A DNA stretch of 42,741 nt, from positions 1-42,741 of the IMG/VR virus record IMGVR_UViG_3300049489_000398. One strand, written 5' to 3'. Position 1 is the stretch's first letter. Each line of letters starts with the position of its first letter. The notes below the pieces were generated by a model. That model did no database searches, was not told the origin of the DNA, and saw nothing but the letters and a program-made list of their open reading frames with translations. Shown here piece by piece: positions 17,162-25,111 of the stretch. A program made the position numbers and the translations under genes. This stretch comes from a virus.

Positions 17162-17391
17162 CAGGCCACCTTCAGGTTGCGGTCGGCCGCCAGGACGGCC
17201 TCGGTGTTGTCGCGGTAGAAGGCCGCCGCCTCCTTGGAGGAGTCGAACGGCCCGTGCCACGAGCGGGTTGGCTGCTTCGGGAACTCCGGGAGCACCGCGA
17301 TCATGTAGCGAGGCACCCCAGCCTCCAGCGACTTCACGATGTTCACCTTGCCGTCGGTGAAGGCGTAGTCGCTGAGCTGCCTCCAGTACAT
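17161..17391 (-). CDS. Hypothetical protein, 76 aa
   Basis: It starts MYWRQLSDYAFTDGKVNIVK and contains SWHGPFDSSKEAAAFYRDN, a small alpha/beta-looking protein without membrane segments. It is coupled by one-base overlaps to both neighbours. No known domain is recognised. Confidence 0.65.
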   Translation of the reverse strand: MYWRQLSDYAFTDGKVNIVKSLEAGVPRYMIAVLPEFPKQPTRSWHGPFDSSKEAAAFYRDNTEAVLAADRNLKVA

Positions 17392-17837
17392 CAGACGCTC
17401 GTGCCCTTGCGAGTCGGCTTGAAGAACTTCTCGCGCGGCAGGATGATCGCGTCCGCCGGGCTGCCGCCCGAGTCCCAGATCGCGATGCCCTTGTCAGCCG
17501 GCGCCCAGCAGCCAATGGCCAGGGTGTCAGGCGAGTTCTGGTCGCGGCGCGTGGTGCCGATCGCGGTGAGGCCGTTCTTGCACTTGTCGGGGAACTGGAG
17601 TGTGGTCAGGATGAACTGGATCTGCGAGCCGTCGCGCCCCTGCGAGACCTCGCTGACCGCGATCACGTTGTCGATCTCGGCCGCGTTCGCCTTCCCACCA
17701 AAGGCCAGGAGGAGGGCCACGATGAGCACGACGCCCAGCGCGAGGATCGCGTTCTCGGGGACTTCGACGACCTTGAAGAAAGCCTCTTTGATCTTACCCA
17801 GGGCTCGACTGATTCGGTAGTGCATGTAGCTCAGCAT
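17391..17837 (-). CDS. Membrane-anchored or secreted protein, 148 aa
   Basis: The start at 17837 has AAGGAG at correct spacing; an in-frame ATG at 17906 would add 23 residues but has a weaker site. A strong hydrophobic segment (AILALGVVLIVALLLAF) around residues 31-48 ends in GKANAAE, compatible with a signal-anchor or AxA signal cleavage. The remaining ~95 residues, with two cysteines, would be periplasmic. No family is recognised. A role at the envelope is inferred from topology only. Confidence 0.6.
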   Translation of the reverse strand: MLSYMHYRISRALGKIKEAFFKVVEVPENAILALGVVLIVALLLAFGGKANAAEIDNVIAVSEVSQGRDGSQIQFILTTLQFPDKCKNGLTAIGTTRRDQNSPDTLAIGCWAPADKGIAIWDSGGSPADAIILPREKFFKPTRKGTSV

Positions 17838-18094
17838 GGCGCTCTCCTTGTGGTTGGTGGCCCGCTTACCGTCTTGCGGGGCAGGCTTCTCGCACCTGCG
17901 GCTCATGGCGGCTCCCTCGCCGGGGCGGCCCTGCGCGCTCCAATGGCGCAGGTCAAGTCAATAAGCCCGGGCCTTCCACCCGGTCGGCAGTTGATCTACT
18001 GCTGGAGGCCCGGCGCGGCTCGATCCTCTCACCGTACTCACACCACTGTCATGAACGCAGTGCACGGGTAGCCGGGCTGTCGGATTCTGCGCGC

Positions 18095-18517
18095 CTAGAA
18101 CGGGATGTCGTCGTCCTCCTCCGCGATCTGGCGCTGAGTCTGTGCGGGCTTGCTGCGCTGGGCGGGCTTCTCGTCGCCGCCACCCTTCTTGCCGCCGAGG
18201 AGCTGGATGTTGTCGCCCACGATCTCGGTGGTGTACTTCTCGACGCCTTCCTTGTCGGTCCACTTGCGCGTCTTCAGGTAGCCCTCGACGAACAGCGGCT
18301 CGCCCTTCCTGACGTACTCGCCAGCAATCTCGGCGGTGCGACCAAACAGCACGACGCGGTGCCACTCCGTCTCCTCGACGCGCTCGTCGTTCTTGTCCTT
18401 GTACGAGCGGGTGGTGGCCAGCGACAGGGTCGCCACCGCCGTGCCGCTCTGCGTGTAGCGAACCTCGGGATCCTTGCCCAGGTTGCCCAGCACGATGACC
18501 TTGTTCACTGATGCCAT
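18095..18517 (-). CDS. ssb: Single-stranded DNA-binding protein
   Basis: 140 residues. The OB-fold pattern of bacterial SSB is clear: [21 protein letters not shown] at the start, then [23 protein letters not shown] and [16 protein letters not shown]. The linker is polar and the C-terminus is the acidic tip DDDIPF used to recruit partner proteins. It coats single-stranded DNA during phage replication and recombination, fitting its operon with YqaJ exonuclease and ERF protein. The start overlaps the end of the upstream gene by 13 bases. Confidence 0.95.
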   Translation of the reverse strand: MASVNKVIVLGNLGKDPEVRYTQSGTAVATLSLATTRSYKDKNDERVEETEWHRVVLFGRTAEIAGEYVRKGEPLFVEGYLKTRKWTDKEGVEKYTTEIVGDNIQLLGGKKGGGDEKPAQRSKPAQTQRQIAEEDDDIPF

Positions 18518-18858
18518 GACTGCGCTCCTTCGATGTGGTTGTTCATGTACCCGTACAGGATACCACGGCCGCGCACCGACAGGGGCACTTTCAGACGAAC
18601 GGCGGTCACGATGCCCATCAGCTCGCGCACGATCGGGCTGGGCGGCACGAGCTTGATCGGGCGCCCACCCTTGCGCGGGTCGCGCGGGTCGCGGCGCGGC
18701 TTGAGCGCGGGCACGTTGGCCACCACGATCGCCGGCTCGCTGTCGCCCAGCACCTTCTCGGTCCCGATGATGCGCGTGCCCCACGGGCGGCGCGTCGGCC
18801 CCTTGCCTACCATCGTGCGAGACATCGGCAGGCCGTCGACTTCTACGTAGCGCGTCAC
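18505..18858 (-). CDS. Hypothetical basic protein upstream of ssb, 117 aa
   Basis: Starts [20 protein letters not shown] and has a conserved-looking basic, Pro-rich middle ([21 protein letters not shown]) followed by a helix. The high positive charge would fit nucleic-acid contact. Its end overlaps the ssb start. I do not recognise the family; the DNA module context suggests a role in replication or recombination. Confidence 0.7.
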   Translation of the reverse strand: MTRYVEVDGLPMSRTMVGKGPTRRPWGTRIIGTEKVLGDSEPAIVVANVPALKPRRDPRDPRKGGRPIKLVPPSPIVRELMGIVTAVRLKVPLSVRGRGILYGYMNNHIEGAQSWHQ

Positions 18859-19127
18859 TTCTTCCCCCTCTTCTTCAGGATCTTGTCGACCTTCTCGAAC
18901 ACGTCGGCATCCTCGCCGGCCAGCGCCCCCTTCTTCTTGAGCAGCTTGGACACGCGGTCGAAGGTGTCGTCGGCCTCTTCCTGAGCAGCCAGGGCGGCAG
19001 CAAGGTTCGGCATGTCGGAGGCCAACAGCTCGCGGGCGTTGGCCACCTTCGGGTTCAGGACGATGGTCCCGTCCGCGCGGATCTGCGCGTACCAGGAGTC
19101 GCCGCTTCCAGGGCGGGCGAGGATCAT
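18855..19127 (-). CDS. Hypothetical protein, 90 aa, lysine-rich C-terminus
   Basis: [20 protein letters not shown] is followed by helical segments and two similar repeats ([12 protein letters not shown] and [12 protein letters not shown]), which look like an internal duplication. The basic C-terminus suggests nucleic-acid or partner binding. It overlaps the downstream gene by four bases and lies one base after the MazG-like gene. Function unknown. Confidence 0.65.
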   Translation of the reverse strand: MILARPGSGDSWYAQIRADGTIVLNPKVANARELLASDMPNLAAALAAQEEADDTFDRVSKLLKKKGALAGEDADVFEKVDKILKKRGKK

Positions 19128-19128
19128 G

Positions 19129-19548
19129 CTAGAACTCCTTCCCGCCGTGGCGGTACGCCCGGCCCTGGTTGTAGATCAGCTTCGCCACGATGGCGCCGCC
19201 GATGTCCCAGCCGCGCGCCGCGCCGTGATCGAGCACGCGGATGATCGTGTCGGCCAGCTCTTCCTCGGCCGAGCTGAAGGCGGGGATCTTGTCGCTCGGC
19301 GGGTTGCCGTGGCGCAGGCCCTCCAGGGCTTCGCTCAGCTCGCTGTGCGTGAGGGCGATCAGCTCGCCATCGTTGCGCTCGCCCAGCCACCAGCCCTTCT
19401 TGACGGCGTGGTCGTGGACGATGGCAGCGAGGCGCTGGATGCCGCGCCCCAGGAACACGAGGTCGATCTCCTGCTCGTGGGTCACGGCGGCGGCGTCGAA
19501 GCGCGCGCGGAACGCGGGGTCGACTTGCTGGGTGTCGGTGCTAGACAT
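19129..19548 (-). CDS. MazG-like nucleotide pyrophosphohydrolase
   Basis: 139 residues. The all-alpha NTP-pyrophosphatase signature is present: ELSE (Glu70, Glu73) in HSELSEALEGLRHG, then EELAD (Glu97, Asp100) in AEEELADTIIRVLDHG, the paired acidic motifs that bind Mg2+. Members hydrolyse (d)NTPs to monophosphates; some deplete signalling nucleotides or clean up modified dNTPs. The start overlaps the exonuclease stop by eight bases. The substrate cannot be told from sequence. Confidence 0.8.
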   Translation of the reverse strand: MSSTDTQQVDPAFRARFDAAAVTHEQEIDLVFLGRGIQRLAAIVHDHAVKKGWWLGERNDGELIALTHSELSEALEGLRHGNPPSDKIPAFSSAEEELADTIIRVLDHGAARGWDIGGAIVAKLIYNQGRAYRHGGKEF

Positions 19549-20170
19549 GGATGGCTCCGGTGAAGTTGAGGGCGGTGACGTAGTCGCGGTCGACCTCGTC
19601 GAGGAACTGGCGCAGGCCAACGTCGAGCGCCTGGATGTACTTCTCGTCGCGCTGCACGTGGCGCACCACGAGGCGCAGCGGCTCGGGGAAGTCGGGGTTG
19701 AAGGACGCGAAGTACCAGGACTGGCGGCCGGTCAGCCACAACGCGCCCTGGACCTGCGGCATGTACTCGGCCGGCGCGGCGCCGGGGGCGAGGCTCAGGT
19801 ACTCGAAGTGCTTCGGAGGCTGCGGGCACTTGATCTCGACGCCCGCGTGGTCGCCGATCAGACCATCGGGGCTGCACCCGGCCAACAGCTCGGGGTGCTC
19901 GATGAAGGCGATCTGCTGCACGTAGTGCCCGGTGGTCGCCTCGAAGAGCGTGCGCGCCAGGGGCTCGCGCTCGATGCCCTCGCGCATGGCGAAGGTGGTG
20001 AAGCCGCCGTACTCCTTGCCGGTTAGGCGCTCGACCACGAGCTGCGTGCGGTAGTCGCGACGCACGGCCATCTCGGTGCCGTCCTTCTTGAATGCGATCG
20101 CGTCAGCGAACATCGACGCGGTGGCTTTGCCGGCGCGCAGTGCCTTCCATTCAGCGGTGCCTTGTTCCAT
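19541..20170 (-). CDS. YqaJ-like phage exonuclease (PD-(D/E)XK recombinase)
   Basis: 209 residues. The nuclease core reads GCSPDGLIGD...GVEIKCP, giving Asp102, Glu112 and Lys114, with an upstream acidic motif REGIEREPLAR, as in YqaJ and lambda exonuclease relatives. The N-terminus GTAEWKALRAGKATAS matches the family. Such enzymes resect double-stranded DNA 5' to 3' and hand the strand to an annealing protein; the ERF gene lies nearby. It starts with ATG after AAGGAG. Confidence 0.9.
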   Translation of the reverse strand: MEQGTAEWKALRAGKATASMFADAIAFKKDGTEMAVRRDYRTQLVVERLTGKEYGGFTTFAMREGIEREPLARTLFEATTGHYVQQIAFIEHPELLAGCSPDGLIGDHAGVEIKCPQPPKHFEYLSLAPGAAPAEYMPQVQGALWLTGRQSWYFASFNPDFPEPLRLVVRHVQRDEKYIQALDVGLRQFLDEVDRDYVTALNFTGAIHV

Positions 20171-20179
20171 GACTGCTCC

Positions 20180-20383
20180 TTAGGGCATGAGAGGACAGAC
20201 AAACCCGCGCACGAAGCGGGTGGCTGTCACGGTGGATCCATCGGCGGTGCGCCCCTCGTAGTAGCACGCGGTGACGTTGCGCTCGAAAGAGGTGGAGGTG
20301 CCGATCAGCCGCCACTGAATAGCCTGAGGGTGGGCCGTGCCGGAGAGCAGCAGCAGGGCCAAAGACATCAGCTTGAGCTTCAT
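20180..20383 (-). CDS. Small secreted protein with signal peptide, 67 aa
   Basis: The start follows AAGGAGG. MKLKLMSLALLLLSGTAHPQA is a typical signal peptide with likely cleavage after AHPQA; there is no lipobox. The mature part (~46 residues) has two cysteines (TACYYEG, GFVCPL) that could pair in the periplasm. Function unknown; it sits between recombination genes without obvious relation. Confidence 0.65.
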   Translation of the reverse strand: MKLKLMSLALLLLSGTAHPQAIQWRLIGTSTSFERNVTACYYEGRTADGSTVTATRFVRGFVCPLMP

Positions 20384-20482
20384 CGACACCTCCTTGAGTG
20401 GGCCGGTCTCTCCCGGCTGCCTCCCACCTTGCATGACCGCCGGGCGCCCATTGTGCGGGCGGGGGACCGACGGCTTTCGCGG

Positions 20483-21175
20483 CTACCCTTGGGCTGGGTC
20501 CGCCCCGCCGCTCGCAACCGGATCCGCCGGCTTGGACTCAGCCTTGGCCGCTGCCTTGGCCTTGGCCTTGTCGACGCCGTCGGCGATCTTCTTGAAGCCC
20601 TCGTGATGCTCCAGCAGGGCCTTGCGCTGTTCGTTGGTGAGCATCGTGGTCCAGAACTTCACGTAGCTCTCGACCCCGCGCTGCGCTTCGGCGCGGGCGT
20701 TCTTGGTGAGCGCCAGCAGCGTGTCCTCCTCCGACTGCGCGCCCTCGCCGTTCTCGTCGAGGTCATCGTCCGCCGCGACGCCGAGCATCGGGCAGGCGGC
20801 GTAGCGACGGTAGTAGGTGACCAGCCCGCCGAACGTCTTCGGGTCGGAGTCCGAGCCCGAGGGCAGGCGCACGACCGAGGTGATCGAGCCGCCGTCGGCG
20901 TGGACCAACTGCGTGAACAGGCTCGCTTCCTTGCCGTCGCTGTTCAGGTACTGGACCAGCGCGAGGCCGTTGTCCGACAGCGGCTTGCGCGTGGCGGACA
21001 GAATGCCTTCGAGGTCGGCGTAGCGGAAGCTGTAGGGCGACTTGTCGCGCGGCTTGATCGTGACGGTGCGGTTCTTCGGGATCGCCGGGTAGGCCGCTTG
21101 TGCCTTGGCCAGCGCGGCGTAGAGCTTGGCCTGACGAAGGTCGGGTGCAGCGGGAATCAGGTCGGGGTGGTCCAT
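20483..21175 (-). CDS. erf: ERF-family single-strand annealing protein
   Basis: 230 residues. ERF features: N-terminal LYAALAKAQAAYPAIPKNRT, then YSFRYADLEGILSATRKPLSDNGLALVQ, and GGLVTYYRRYAACPMLGVAADDDLD, the family's typical core. The C-terminal tail is Lys/Ala-rich. ERF proteins anneal complementary single strands in phage recombination and concatemer or circularisation steps. The ATG at 21175 was chosen for the AGGAG ahead of it. Its leader (21176-21232) separates it from the upstream gene and probably carries its own promoter. Confidence 0.9.
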   Translation of the reverse strand: MDHPDLIPAAPDLRQAKLYAALAKAQAAYPAIPKNRTVTIKPRDKSPYSFRYADLEGILSATRKPLSDNGLALVQYLNSDGKEASLFTQLVHADGGSITSVVRLPSGSDSDPKTFGGLVTYYRRYAACPMLGVAADDDLDENGEGAQSEEDTLLALTKNARAEAQRGVESYVKFWTTMLTNEQRKALLEHHEGFKKIADGVDKAKAKAAAKAESKPADPVASGGADPAQG

Positions 21176-21213
21176 CTCATCTCCTCGGTTCAACTTCGCT
21201 TGACGAGATCGAA

Positions 21214-21219
21214 CTATAC
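21214..21219 (-). promoter_or_regulatory. Possible -10 box for the erf operon
   Basis: On the minus strand the leader of erf contains TATAGT, a good sigma-70 -10 hexamer, about 40 bases before the start. No convincing -35 hexamer is seen 17 bases upstream, so the call is weak. The 15-bp palindrome at 21239-21253 lies just upstream. Confidence 0.3.
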
Positions 21220-21232
21220 ACCAATCCGGTAT

Positions 21233-21463
21233 CTAAAACCGACCGTTCGTCGGCTCGCATGCAGATCGCAGCTCGGCCTGCTGGCGCAGCGCCAGGGCGC
21301 GGAGCTGGCGCGCGTACTCGGCCACGTCGCCCGGGCTCACCGCGTCGCGCTCTTCGGCCTGGATAGCCTCCAGGATCGGCGCGCATCCCTCCAGCGTGCT
21401 CGGGCCGGCGGCGATCTCGCGCACGCCCAGCCCGAGCCAGAGGATGACGAGAGCCCAGCGCAT
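21233..21463 (-). CDS. Small exported or membrane-anchored protein, 76 aa
   Basis: Start shares the A of the upstream stop (TGATG). The N-terminus MRWALVILWLGLGVREIAAG is hydrophobic, a signal peptide or anchor, followed by a helical, charged domain (YARQLRALALRQQAELRSAC) with two cysteines. The arrangement recalls small Rz1- or inhibitor-type envelope proteins but no family is recognised. The end of the gene contains the repeated palindrome. Confidence 0.55.
   Translation of the reverse strand: MRWALVILWLGLGVREIAAGPSTLEGCAPILEAIQAEERDAVSPGDVAEYARQLRALALRQQAELRSACEPTNGRF
21239..21253. repeat. Palindrome copy 1 (CCGACGAACGGTCGG on the minus strand)
   Basis: A 15-bp perfect inverted repeat with 5-bp arms (CCGAC/GTCGG). 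On the minus strand it is followed by TTTT, so it could act as a weak terminator at the end of the upstream gene or as a protein-binding site for erf control. An identical copy lies at 37078-37092 and a 13-base match at 40255-40267. Confidence 0.5.
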
Positions 21464-21849
21464 CAATGCACCCACGGCGACTCCGGGATGGTGTCCTCGA
21501 AGAGGTAGCCCATGATGGTGTGGCGCGCCTGATCGAAGCTGCGGCAGATGTACACGGCGTAGCCGGTGTTCGCCATGTCTTGCCCGAACTCCATCTGCTC
21601 AGGCGACATCCGCCCCGTCTTCGACTTCATCTCGATGTACAGGCCGTGCCTGCCGTGTCGAGGGACCGGAAGGAAAAGGTCGGACACGCCCGGCTTGACG
21701 CCGAGCGCCTTGAGCCGCGCGGCCGTGGCCTTCGTGCGGTGCCCGCCGTTGGGGATGTGGTGCAGCCACTTCAGCTCGGGCCAGACCTTCTGCTGGAGAG
21801 CAGCCCAGCGCATCAGCGCCGCCTGCTCCAGGTCTTCTTCGTGCTTCAC
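21463..21849 (-). CDS. VRR-NUC nuclease
   Basis: 128 residues. VRR-NUC hallmarks: an early acidic helix (EEDLEQAALMRWA), HHIPNGGHR, then VKPGVSDLFLPV and GLYIEMKSKTGRMSPEQ, giving Glu8, Asp57, Glu73 and Lys75 of the PD-(D/E)XK core, and a C-terminal YAVYICRSFDQA helix. Phage members are small structure-specific nucleases, often Holliday-junction resolvases, fitting the recombination set here. The GTG start overlaps the regulator's stop (GTGA), so the two are translationally coupled. Confidence 0.9.
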   Translation of the reverse strand: MKHEEDLEQAALMRWAALQQKVWPELKWLHHIPNGGHRTKATAARLKALGVKPGVSDLFLPVPRHGRHGLYIEMKSKTGRMSPEQMEFGQDMANTGYAVYICRSFDQARHTIMGYLFEDTIPESPWVH

Positions 21850-22106
21850 GACAGGGCCGCTTCTTCCTTCTGGCGCAGGGCTTCGAGGCGCGCCGGCTCG
21901 CCGAACGAGTTCTCGTCGATGCGCGGGTCGATCTCGCGCAGCTTGCGGAACATCGACATCGAGGGCTCGCACTGGCCGTAGGCGAGCTTGCGCAGGTAGC
22001 CGAGCGAGGTGTCGAGAGCGGCGGCGAGTTGCAGCTTCTGGTAGCGGTCGAGCTTGAGCAGCAACTCGCGCAGGGTGATCCGGGCCGGAGCCTTGGTCTT
22101 CTTCAT
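21846..22106 (-). CDS. Cro/XRE-like helix-turn-helix regulator
   Basis: 86 residues, start after GGAGG. The segment LDRYQKLQLAAALDTSLGYLRKLAYGQCEPS is a helix-turn-helix with the usual XRE layout, followed by FRKLREIDPRID. It is the first gene of the leftward unit and faces the operator-bearing control region, so it is the best candidate to bind the 19-bp repeat at 22192-22229 and elsewhere. Whether it represses or activates cannot be told. Confidence 0.7.
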   Translation of the reverse strand: MKKTKAPARITLRELLLKLDRYQKLQLAAALDTSLGYLRKLAYGQCEPSMSMFRKLREIDPRIDENSFGEPARLEALRQKEEAALS

Positions 22107-22142
22107 GGTGCCTCCTATGGGGTGCGACAACCGCACAGGAGA

Positions 22143-22169
22143 ACACTACCTGAGGCTAACCCGGTTGGA
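22143..22169 (-). promoter_or_regulatory. Promoter-like element, TCCAACC-N14-TAGTGT, for the regulator gene
   Basis: On the minus strand TCCAACC (22169-22163) is followed after exactly 14 bases by TAGTGT (22148-22143). This is the same layout as the elements at 2334 and 5529, and it points into the Cro-like gene 37 bases away. The tandem operator lies just upstream. Confidence 0.45.
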
Positions 22170-22191
22170 GCAATACCTCGAAGGGAATCCT

Positions 22192-22229
22192 GCGTTTCAC
22201 AATGTGGAATGCGTTTCACAATGTGGAAT
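22192..22229. promoter_or_regulatory. Operator, two abutting 19-bp copies (GCGTTTCACAATGTGGAAT)
   Basis: Two identical 19-bp units lie head to tail at 22192-22210 and 22211-22229. The unit contains an imperfect palindrome, TTTCACAATGTGGAA (TTTCAC against GTGGAA). Three further copies occur at 22595, 37096 and 37136. The position upstream of the Cro-like gene's promoter-like element fits a regulator-binding site. Confidence 0.75.
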
Positions 22230-22594
22230 GTTGGGGAGACCCTGTTGCGCGCCGGCCCGGTTTTGGTGTATGGTCCCAACCCCATGAATGACTCGCGGTA
22301 AACCCTGCGGGTCGCAATCGATCGACGGTACTCCACACCGTAAGCAAGCGGCCAAGCCTGGGCCGGCGTGGAAGAAAACCGGGTGCGCTTACTGGCAAGC
22401 CGGCGCAGTGGCCTTCGACAGGGACCACACGAACAGCGGAAATGAGTGAAGTCTGGGGACACCCCTCCCGGAGTTAAGTGGGGCCGCTGGAAGAGGAATG
22501 TCGCGCGAGAGCGAGGCCCGAGCCGGGCACCCCGGCAGAGGCGGGCGGTGGCCCCTTCACCCCCTTGGCTTGCCTTGCGCCCGCGACGATCGAA

Positions 22595-22613
22595 ATTCCA
22601 CATCGTGAAACGC
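22595..22613. promoter_or_regulatory. Operator copy 3, inverted, upstream of the helicase
   Basis: ATTCCACATCGTGAAACGC is the reverse complement of the 19-bp operator with one change in the centre. It lies 43 bases upstream of a TATACT box that precedes the helicase start. Confidence 0.7.
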
Positions 22614-22655
22614 GGCCCGCCCGACGGACGGCAGGATGCACCGCCTGGGTTGCGC

Positions 22656-22661
22656 TATACT
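22656..22661 (+). promoter_or_regulatory. Possible -10 box for the helicase operon
   Basis: TATACT lies 28 bases before the helicase ATG, but no -35 hexamer is present at the usual distance. An upstream-bound activator at the operator (22595-22613) could compensate, which is inference. Confidence 0.3.
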
Positions 22662-22688
22662 GGAGCCCCTTCCGAGGTGAGTACAGTC

Positions 22689-24188
22689 ATGCGTCCAGTC
22701 TTGAGAGAGTACCAGCACAGCGCGATCAACGGCCTGCGCCAGGGGTTCGCCAGCGGCCTGCTGCGGCAGGTGCTTGTCGCCCCCACCGGGGCCGGCAAGA
22801 GCGTCATGGGGCACGACATCATCGCGTCGGCCTGCCAGCGCAAGCGGCGCGTCCTGTTCGCGGTCAACCGCGTGCAGCTCGTGCAGCAGTTCTCCGAGCG
22901 CCTGACCCGCGCCGGCATCGAGCACGGCATCATGCGTGGCGCGGACTCCCGCCGCGAGTACCTGCCTGTGATCGTTGGCTCGATCCAGACCATCGCGCGG
23001 CGCGGCCTGCCCGATGCGTTCGACGTGATCGTGATCGACGAGGCGCACGCGGTGCCCGGCTCGAAGGACTACCTGTCCGTGATCAAGTCTAACCCGAAGG
23101 CTGTTGTGCTCGGGCTGACGGCAACGCCCTGGTCGCGCGGCATGGGGCGCTACGACCCCGACCTGGAGGGCGAGCTGTTCCAGGGCGCCGTGGTCGCGGC
23201 CCACTACTCGCAGCTCATCGCCGAGGGTCACCTCGTGGACTGCGATGTCTACGCCCCGGCCGAGATCGACCTGAGCGGCGTGCGGACCCAGCGCAACCAG
23301 TTCGGCGAGATCGACTACGTCGAGAGCGAGCTGGGCAAGGCGGTCAACAAGCCCAAGCTAGTCGGCGACATCGTCGAGCACTGGAAGCGCCTCGCCAACG
23401 GCACGCCCACGGTGGTGTTCGCGTCGAGCATCGCGCACTCGCAGGCCATCGTCGAGGAGTTCACGCGGGCCGGCGTCACGGCGCGCCACATCGACGCCTA
23501 CTGCGACCACGATGAGCGCAAGGCGATCCTGGCCAGCGTCGACTCGGGCAAGACCACGGTGATCTCGTGCGCCGCGCTGCTCGCCGAGGGCTGGGACCAG
23601 CCGTCGATCCGCACGATGATCCTGGCGCGGCCGACCAAGTCCATGATCCGCTACGTCCAGATGGCCGGGCGCGTGCTGCGCCCCTTCCCCGGCAAGGACA
23701 AGGCCCTGATCCTCGACCACTCGGGCACCGTGCTGAAGCTCGGCTTCCCGACGGACGACCGCGACTACGAGCTGGACGACGGCAAGCCGCGCACCACGGA
23801 GGGCGGCGAGTCGCAAGAGGCGGACGAGCCCAAGGCTGTGCGCTGCCCCGAGTGTGGCTTCGTCGACCCGCACGGCAAGAACCCGTGCGAGCGGTGCGGC
23901 CACAAGCGCGTGCGCAAGCACAAGGAGGAGGTCGGCGACGGCGAGCTGAAGAAGATGGAGAAGACGCCCAAGCCGACCATGATGGACAAGCAGAAGTTCT
24001 ACTCCGAGCTGCTGTTCATCCAGCGCAAGCGCGGCTTCAAGCCGGGCTGGGTGGCGCGCCAGTACCGTGAGCGGTTCGATGTGTGGCCCAAGGGCATGCA
24101 GGACTACCCGATCGAGCCGTCGCCCGAGACGAACCGCTGGATCACGTCGCAGATGATCCGCTACTCGAAGCGGCAGAAGGCAGCATGA
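22689..24188 (+). CDS. Superfamily 2 (DEAD/DEAH) DNA helicase with zinc-finger
   Basis: 499 residues. The start MRPVLREYQ is the normal beginning of this family and follows GAGG; open frame upstream is not used. Motifs: Walker A APTGAGKS (31-38), DEAH (117-120), TATP (144-147), motif V-like LLAEGWDQPSIR, motif VI QMAGRVLRP (324-332), then a Cys4 zinc ribbon (Cys386, 389, 400, 403) and a basic C-terminus. Phage members act in replication initiation, fork restart or recombination. The primase start overlaps its stop, so the pair is probably one replication unit. Confidence 0.93.
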   Translation: MRPVLREYQHSAINGLRQGFASGLLRQVLVAPTGAGKSVMGHDIIASACQRKRRVLFAVNRVQLVQQFSERLTRAGIEHGIMRGADSRREYLPVIVGSIQTIARRGLPDAFDVIVIDEAHAVPGSKDYLSVIKSNPKAVVLGLTATPWSRGMGRYDPDLEGELFQGAVVAAHYSQLIAEGHLVDCDVYAPAEIDLSGVRTQRNQFGEIDYVESELGKAVNKPKLVGDIVEHWKRLANGTPTVVFASSIAHSQAIVEEFTRAGVTARHIDAYCDHDERKAILASVDSGKTTVISCAALLAEGWDQPSIRTMILARPTKSMIRYVQMAGRVLRPFPGKDKALILDHSGTVLKLGFPTDDRDYELDDGKPRTTEGGESQEADEPKAVRCPECGFVDPHGKNPCERCGHKRVRKHKEEVGDGELKKMEKTPKPTMMDKQKFYSELLFIQRKRGFKPGWVARQYRERFDVWPKGMQDYPIEPSPETNRWITSQMIRYSKRQKAA

Positions 24189-25102
24189 AGTACACCGAAC
24201 GCGCCGGCACCCGGGCCATTGGCAAGTGGCCATCCATCCTGGCTGCTCTGGGCGTCCCGCCAGAGGCGCTGCGCAACCGGCACGGCCCCTGCCCGCTGGG
24301 CTGCAAGGGCAAGAAGTCCTTCCGGTTCGACGACAAGGGCGGCTCGGGCTCGTGGATCTGCACGCACTGCGGCGCTGGCGACGGCCTGGGCTTGGTCATG
24401 CGCTACACCGGGCTGCCGCTGGGTGAGGCCGTGAAGCGGGTCGAGTCGCTGCTGCCGCAGGCGGTCGAGGGCAAGGTGGCCAAGCCGAAGGACTACGCCC
24501 GCGAGATGCAGCGCATCCGCCGGGTCTGGCAGGGCGCCGCGCCGCTCGAAGCGAACGACGCCGTCGGCCTGTACCTGCGCCGCCGCCTGGGCTACCTGCC
24601 GCAGGGGACCATGCTGCGCTGTCACCCCGGGCTGCCGTACTACGACGGCGAGGCGCTGCTCGGCAACTACCCGACCATGATCGCGGCGGTGTGGCTGGGC
24701 AACCGGGTGGTCGGCCTGCACCGCACCTACCTGACGAGCGACGGGCACAAGGCGCCCGTGCCGATGGCCAAGAAGCTGATGACCTGCGTCGAGTCGATCG
24801 CTGGCGCGGCCATCCGCCTGTCCCCTGCCGACGCCGTGATGGGCGTGGCCGAGGGAATCGAGAGCGCGCTCGCGGCGGCTGGCAAGTTCAAGATGCCGGT
24901 GTGGGCGGCCATCTCCACCTCGGGCATGGTCAGCTTCGAGCCGCCGGTCGACGCCAGGAGCGTCACCGTCTTCGCCGACAACGACAGGAACGGCGCCGGC
25001 CAGCTCGCGGCGTACAGCCTGATGAATCGCCTGATGACCCGGACCGACATCCTGTCGTCCGTCGTCATGCCTGAAACGCCCGGCACCGACTGGGCAGACT
25101 GA
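24185..25102 (+). CDS. DNA primase: zinc-ribbon plus Toprim
   Basis: 305 residues. The N-terminal zinc ribbon has CPLGC (Cys36/40) and CTHC (Cys59/62). A linker follows, then a Toprim fold with EGIESA (223-228) and ADNDRNG (264-270). This matches the primase half of T7 gp4-type proteins; a fused helicase domain is absent, and the neighbouring SF2 helicase may not replace it. ATG overlaps the helicase stop (ATGA). It would make RNA primers for phage DNA synthesis. Confidence 0.92.
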   Translation: MKYTERAGTRAIGKWPSILAALGVPPEALRNRHGPCPLGCKGKKSFRFDDKGGSGSWICTHCGAGDGLGLVMRYTGLPLGEAVKRVESLLPQAVEGKVAKPKDYAREMQRIRRVWQGAAPLEANDAVGLYLRRRLGYLPQGTMLRCHPGLPYYDGEALLGNYPTMIAAVWLGNRVVGLHRTYLTSDGHKAPVPMAKKLMTCVESIAGAAIRLSPADAVMGVAEGIESALAAAGKFKMPVWAAISTSGMVSFEPPVDARSVTVFADNDRNGAGQLAAYSLMNRLMTRTDILSSVVMPETPGTDWAD

Positions 25103-25111
25103 GGAGACGCC

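Larger units (their letters stand above)
22107..22688. other. Control region between divergent units: operators, hairpins, no gene
   Basis: This 582-base stretch holds no credible gene. It has the leftward promoter-like element, the tandem operator at 22192-22229, a single operator at 22595-22613 and a structured middle. Hairpins seen: ACGGT/ACCGT (22325-22341), GTAAGC/GCTTAC (22340-22392), GGGG-aca-CCCC (22455-22465) and GCCGGG-cac-CCCGGC (22522-22536). It could encode a small RNA or contain a replication origin; neither can be decided by eye. Confidence 0.6.

Noticed and set aside
17838-18094. A tRNA or small gene between the membrane-anchored gene and ssb
   Set aside because: No tRNA arms could be formed, and only an alternative upstream start for the 17837 gene is seen; a CCTGCGC/GCGCAGG hairpin is present but has no T-run.
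22192-22229. CRISPR array from the tandem 19-bp repeat
   Set aside because: There are only two abutting copies without spacers, and other copies are single sites; an operator explains them.
22446-22688. N-terminal extension of the helicase in the open frame upstream
   Set aside because: The frame is open, but the region carries operator and hairpin sequence, and MRPVLREYQ at 22689 is the normal family start with a ribosome binding site.
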